NCBI GenBank assembly: GCA_023436685.1 | Contig: JAEZIL010000135.1 | Location: 1 to 7,236 of the forward strand | Length of the DNA: 7,236 nt | Direction: 5' to 3' | Origin: Bacteroidota bacterium | Lineage (GTDB): Bacteria; Bacteroidota; Bacteroidia; Chitinophagales; Chitinophagaceae | Shown here: positions 6,195 through 7,236 of the stretch, in pieces | How the letters are laid out: every line of letters starts with the position of its first letter | Position numbering within the stretch: the stretch's first letter is position 1 | The notes under the pieces: generated by a model | Databases searched by the model: none | Told to the model about the DNA's origin: nothing | The model's input: the letters and a program-made list of their open reading frames with translations, nothing else | Made by a program: the position numbers and the translations under genes

Positions 6195-7236
6195 CTATTG
6201 CTTCACGAACCGCGACTGAACGCTTACATTGTTTTTAGTAGCTACTACAATAGTGTATACACCGGCAGGTATGTTGTTGGTAGGCAGCATTACATTAGCG
6301 TTGCCCGAGATTGCCTGAACCTTTTGCTGTAGTACAACTGCACCCATTGCATTGTATATTCTTACATCAGCTTCCTGGTTGATAGGAGAAGTAAGGCTCA
6401 ACGTGATATCAGAAGAAGTAGGGTTAGGATATACATTTGCAATCTCAACAGTGTTGTATGGATTGCGCATCTGCATAACGCTAAGTGTAGTATCTTCCAA
6501 CGTATCGGGGCCCAAATAGCCACGGCGTGCTATAACTACCAGCGATTCTTTATTGAATACCACATCTTTACCTGCTGCATCTTTCTGTATGGTGGTATTA
6601 CCGCCATCGGGGTGTTGCATTGAGATGAACATAAAGCGGTGATCGGGCGAGAAAGTCATACCTGTAGGTTCGCAACCATCAGGTGTTACCATAAACAATT
6701 TCACATCAGGATTAGCTTGTGTATGGCAAGGCGTAACCATCCATACGTGGTTGCGGCCACCATCTTGTATTACATACAGGTTCCCAAATTCGTCGAAAGT
6801 CAGGTTATCATTACCATCTCTCCATTGCTCATAAGCTGTTTGCCCGTTTTCATACTCTATAAGATATTGCTGGCTTTTATTACCTACAAATACTTCAAGA
6901 TCGCCCACGGTGCTACCATAATCGCGGAAGCGATATACACGGCTACTAGCCTTAGAGGTAAAGTAGATCATGCCATCTACAGGGCTGATCTCAACATCTT
7001 CAAGAGAGCTGAAGTTGGTAGCACCCGCTGCAGTAGCAGCAGAGCGTACGTTGTTACACTCGGTAGGTGTGCTGTTAGGTATTTTCACCCAGCTACCTAC
7101 ATTTATCGCATCAATAGGGCCGTCTAATTTCAGTACGTACAAGTCACCGTCAGACAAGTCGCCTTTTTTCTTCATCACGTATTTGAATACGTAACCCGGG
7201 TTTTCGTCGTTAGCTTCATAGGCCGTCAGGCTATCA
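6195..7236 (-). CDS. PhoX-like (DUF839) protein with type IX secretion C-terminal sorting domain, N-terminus beyond the right edge
   Basis: The frame is open to the right edge: 346 visible residues before the TAG stop. An apparent GTG start at 7178 is internal, because upstream codons read ENPGYVFKYV in frame, a segment also expected in this family. The visible part matches the C-terminal portion of the PhoX/DUF839 beta-propeller: GDLYVLKL, SLEDVEISPVDGMIYFT (about residues 77-93), NLTFDEFGNLYVIQDGG, then GCEPTGMTFSPDHRFMFIS and MQHPDGG (about 187-211). PhoX enzymes are extracytoplasmic phosphatases using calcium and iron; Glu in EDVE and CEPTG are plausible metal ligands, but I infer this from family conservation only. 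From about residue 267 a type A sorting domain follows (VYPNPTSSD, DVRIYNAMGAVV, IPAGVYTIVV, RFVKQ), which directs export by the Por/type IX system and usually surface attachment. It is the first visible gene of the operon. Phosphatase activity is not certain, since DUF839 proteins vary. Confidence 0.88.
   Translation of the reverse strand, partial: DSLTAYEANDENPGYVFKYVMKKKGDLSDGDLYVLKLDGPIDAINVGSWVKIPNSTPTECNNVRSAATAAGATNFSSLEDVEISPVDGMIYFTSKASSRVYRFRDYGSTVGDLEVFVGNKSQQYLIEYENGQTAYEQWRDGNDNLTFDEFGNLYVIQDGGRNHVWMVTPCHTQANPDVKLFMVTPDGCEPTGMTFSPDHRFMFISMQHPDGGNTTIQKDAAGKDVVFNKESLVVIARRGYLGPDTLEDTTLSVMQMRNPYNTVEIANVYPNPTSSDITLSLTSPINQEADVRIYNAMGAVVLQQKVQAISGNANVMLPTNNIPAGVYTIVVATKNNVSVQSRFVKQ

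Noticed and set aside
7176..7178. GTG at 7178 as the start of the PhoX-like gene
   Set aside because: The frame continues upstream to the window edge with family-like sequence (ENPGYVFKYV), so this codon is internal.

Overview
The window looks like a chromosomal segment from a member of the Bacteroidota, probably near Chitinophagaceae or another sphingobacteria-like group. Three things point there: a C-terminal type IX secretion sorting domain on one protein, promoter elements of the Bacteroidota type (TTTG followed by TAnnTTTG), and mostly Shine-Dalgarno-poor starts. No RNA gene, mobile element, CRISPR array or phage gene was seen. The genus call is an inference.

Layout. Positions 1-2426 (minus strand) hold the N-terminal two thirds of smc, the chromosome condensation ATPase. 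It includes the Walker A head, the first coiled coil, the hinge and the start of the second coiled coil; the rest lies beyond the left edge. It probably starts at a TTG about 20 nt downstream of a well-formed promoter. A 353-bp AT-rich spacer follows, holding that promoter, a perfect-arm inverted repeat and a hairpin terminator. The terminator belongs to the next minus-strand gene, a 71-residue disordered hydrophilic protein (2780-2995). Divergent from it, on the plus strand, is a 104-residue protein (3117-3431). It aligns without gaps to the C-terminal helical lid of Hsp70 chaperones (DnaK/HscA) but has no ATPase or substrate-binding domain.

Positions 3454-7236 (minus strand) form a tight three-gene cluster of exported proteins. 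In transcription order these are: a PhoX-like (DUF839) protein with a type IX sorting domain, whose N-terminus is off the right edge; a secreted leucine-rich-repeat protein starting 2 nt after it; and a 603-residue protein 15 nt further on that joins an imelysin-like helical domain to a di-heme cytochrome c peroxidase/MauG domain. The spacing suggests one transcript entering from the right. The cluster and the Hsp70-lid gene converge with a 22-bp gap.

How they may fit together. SMC is housekeeping. The right-hand operon looks like a cell-envelope module: a surface or secreted phosphatase-like enzyme, a repeat protein suited to binding, and a periplasmic heme enzyme. A shared role in phosphate or metal acquisition is possible, but nothing in the sequence proves it. 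The most unusual item is the stand-alone Hsp70-lid protein.
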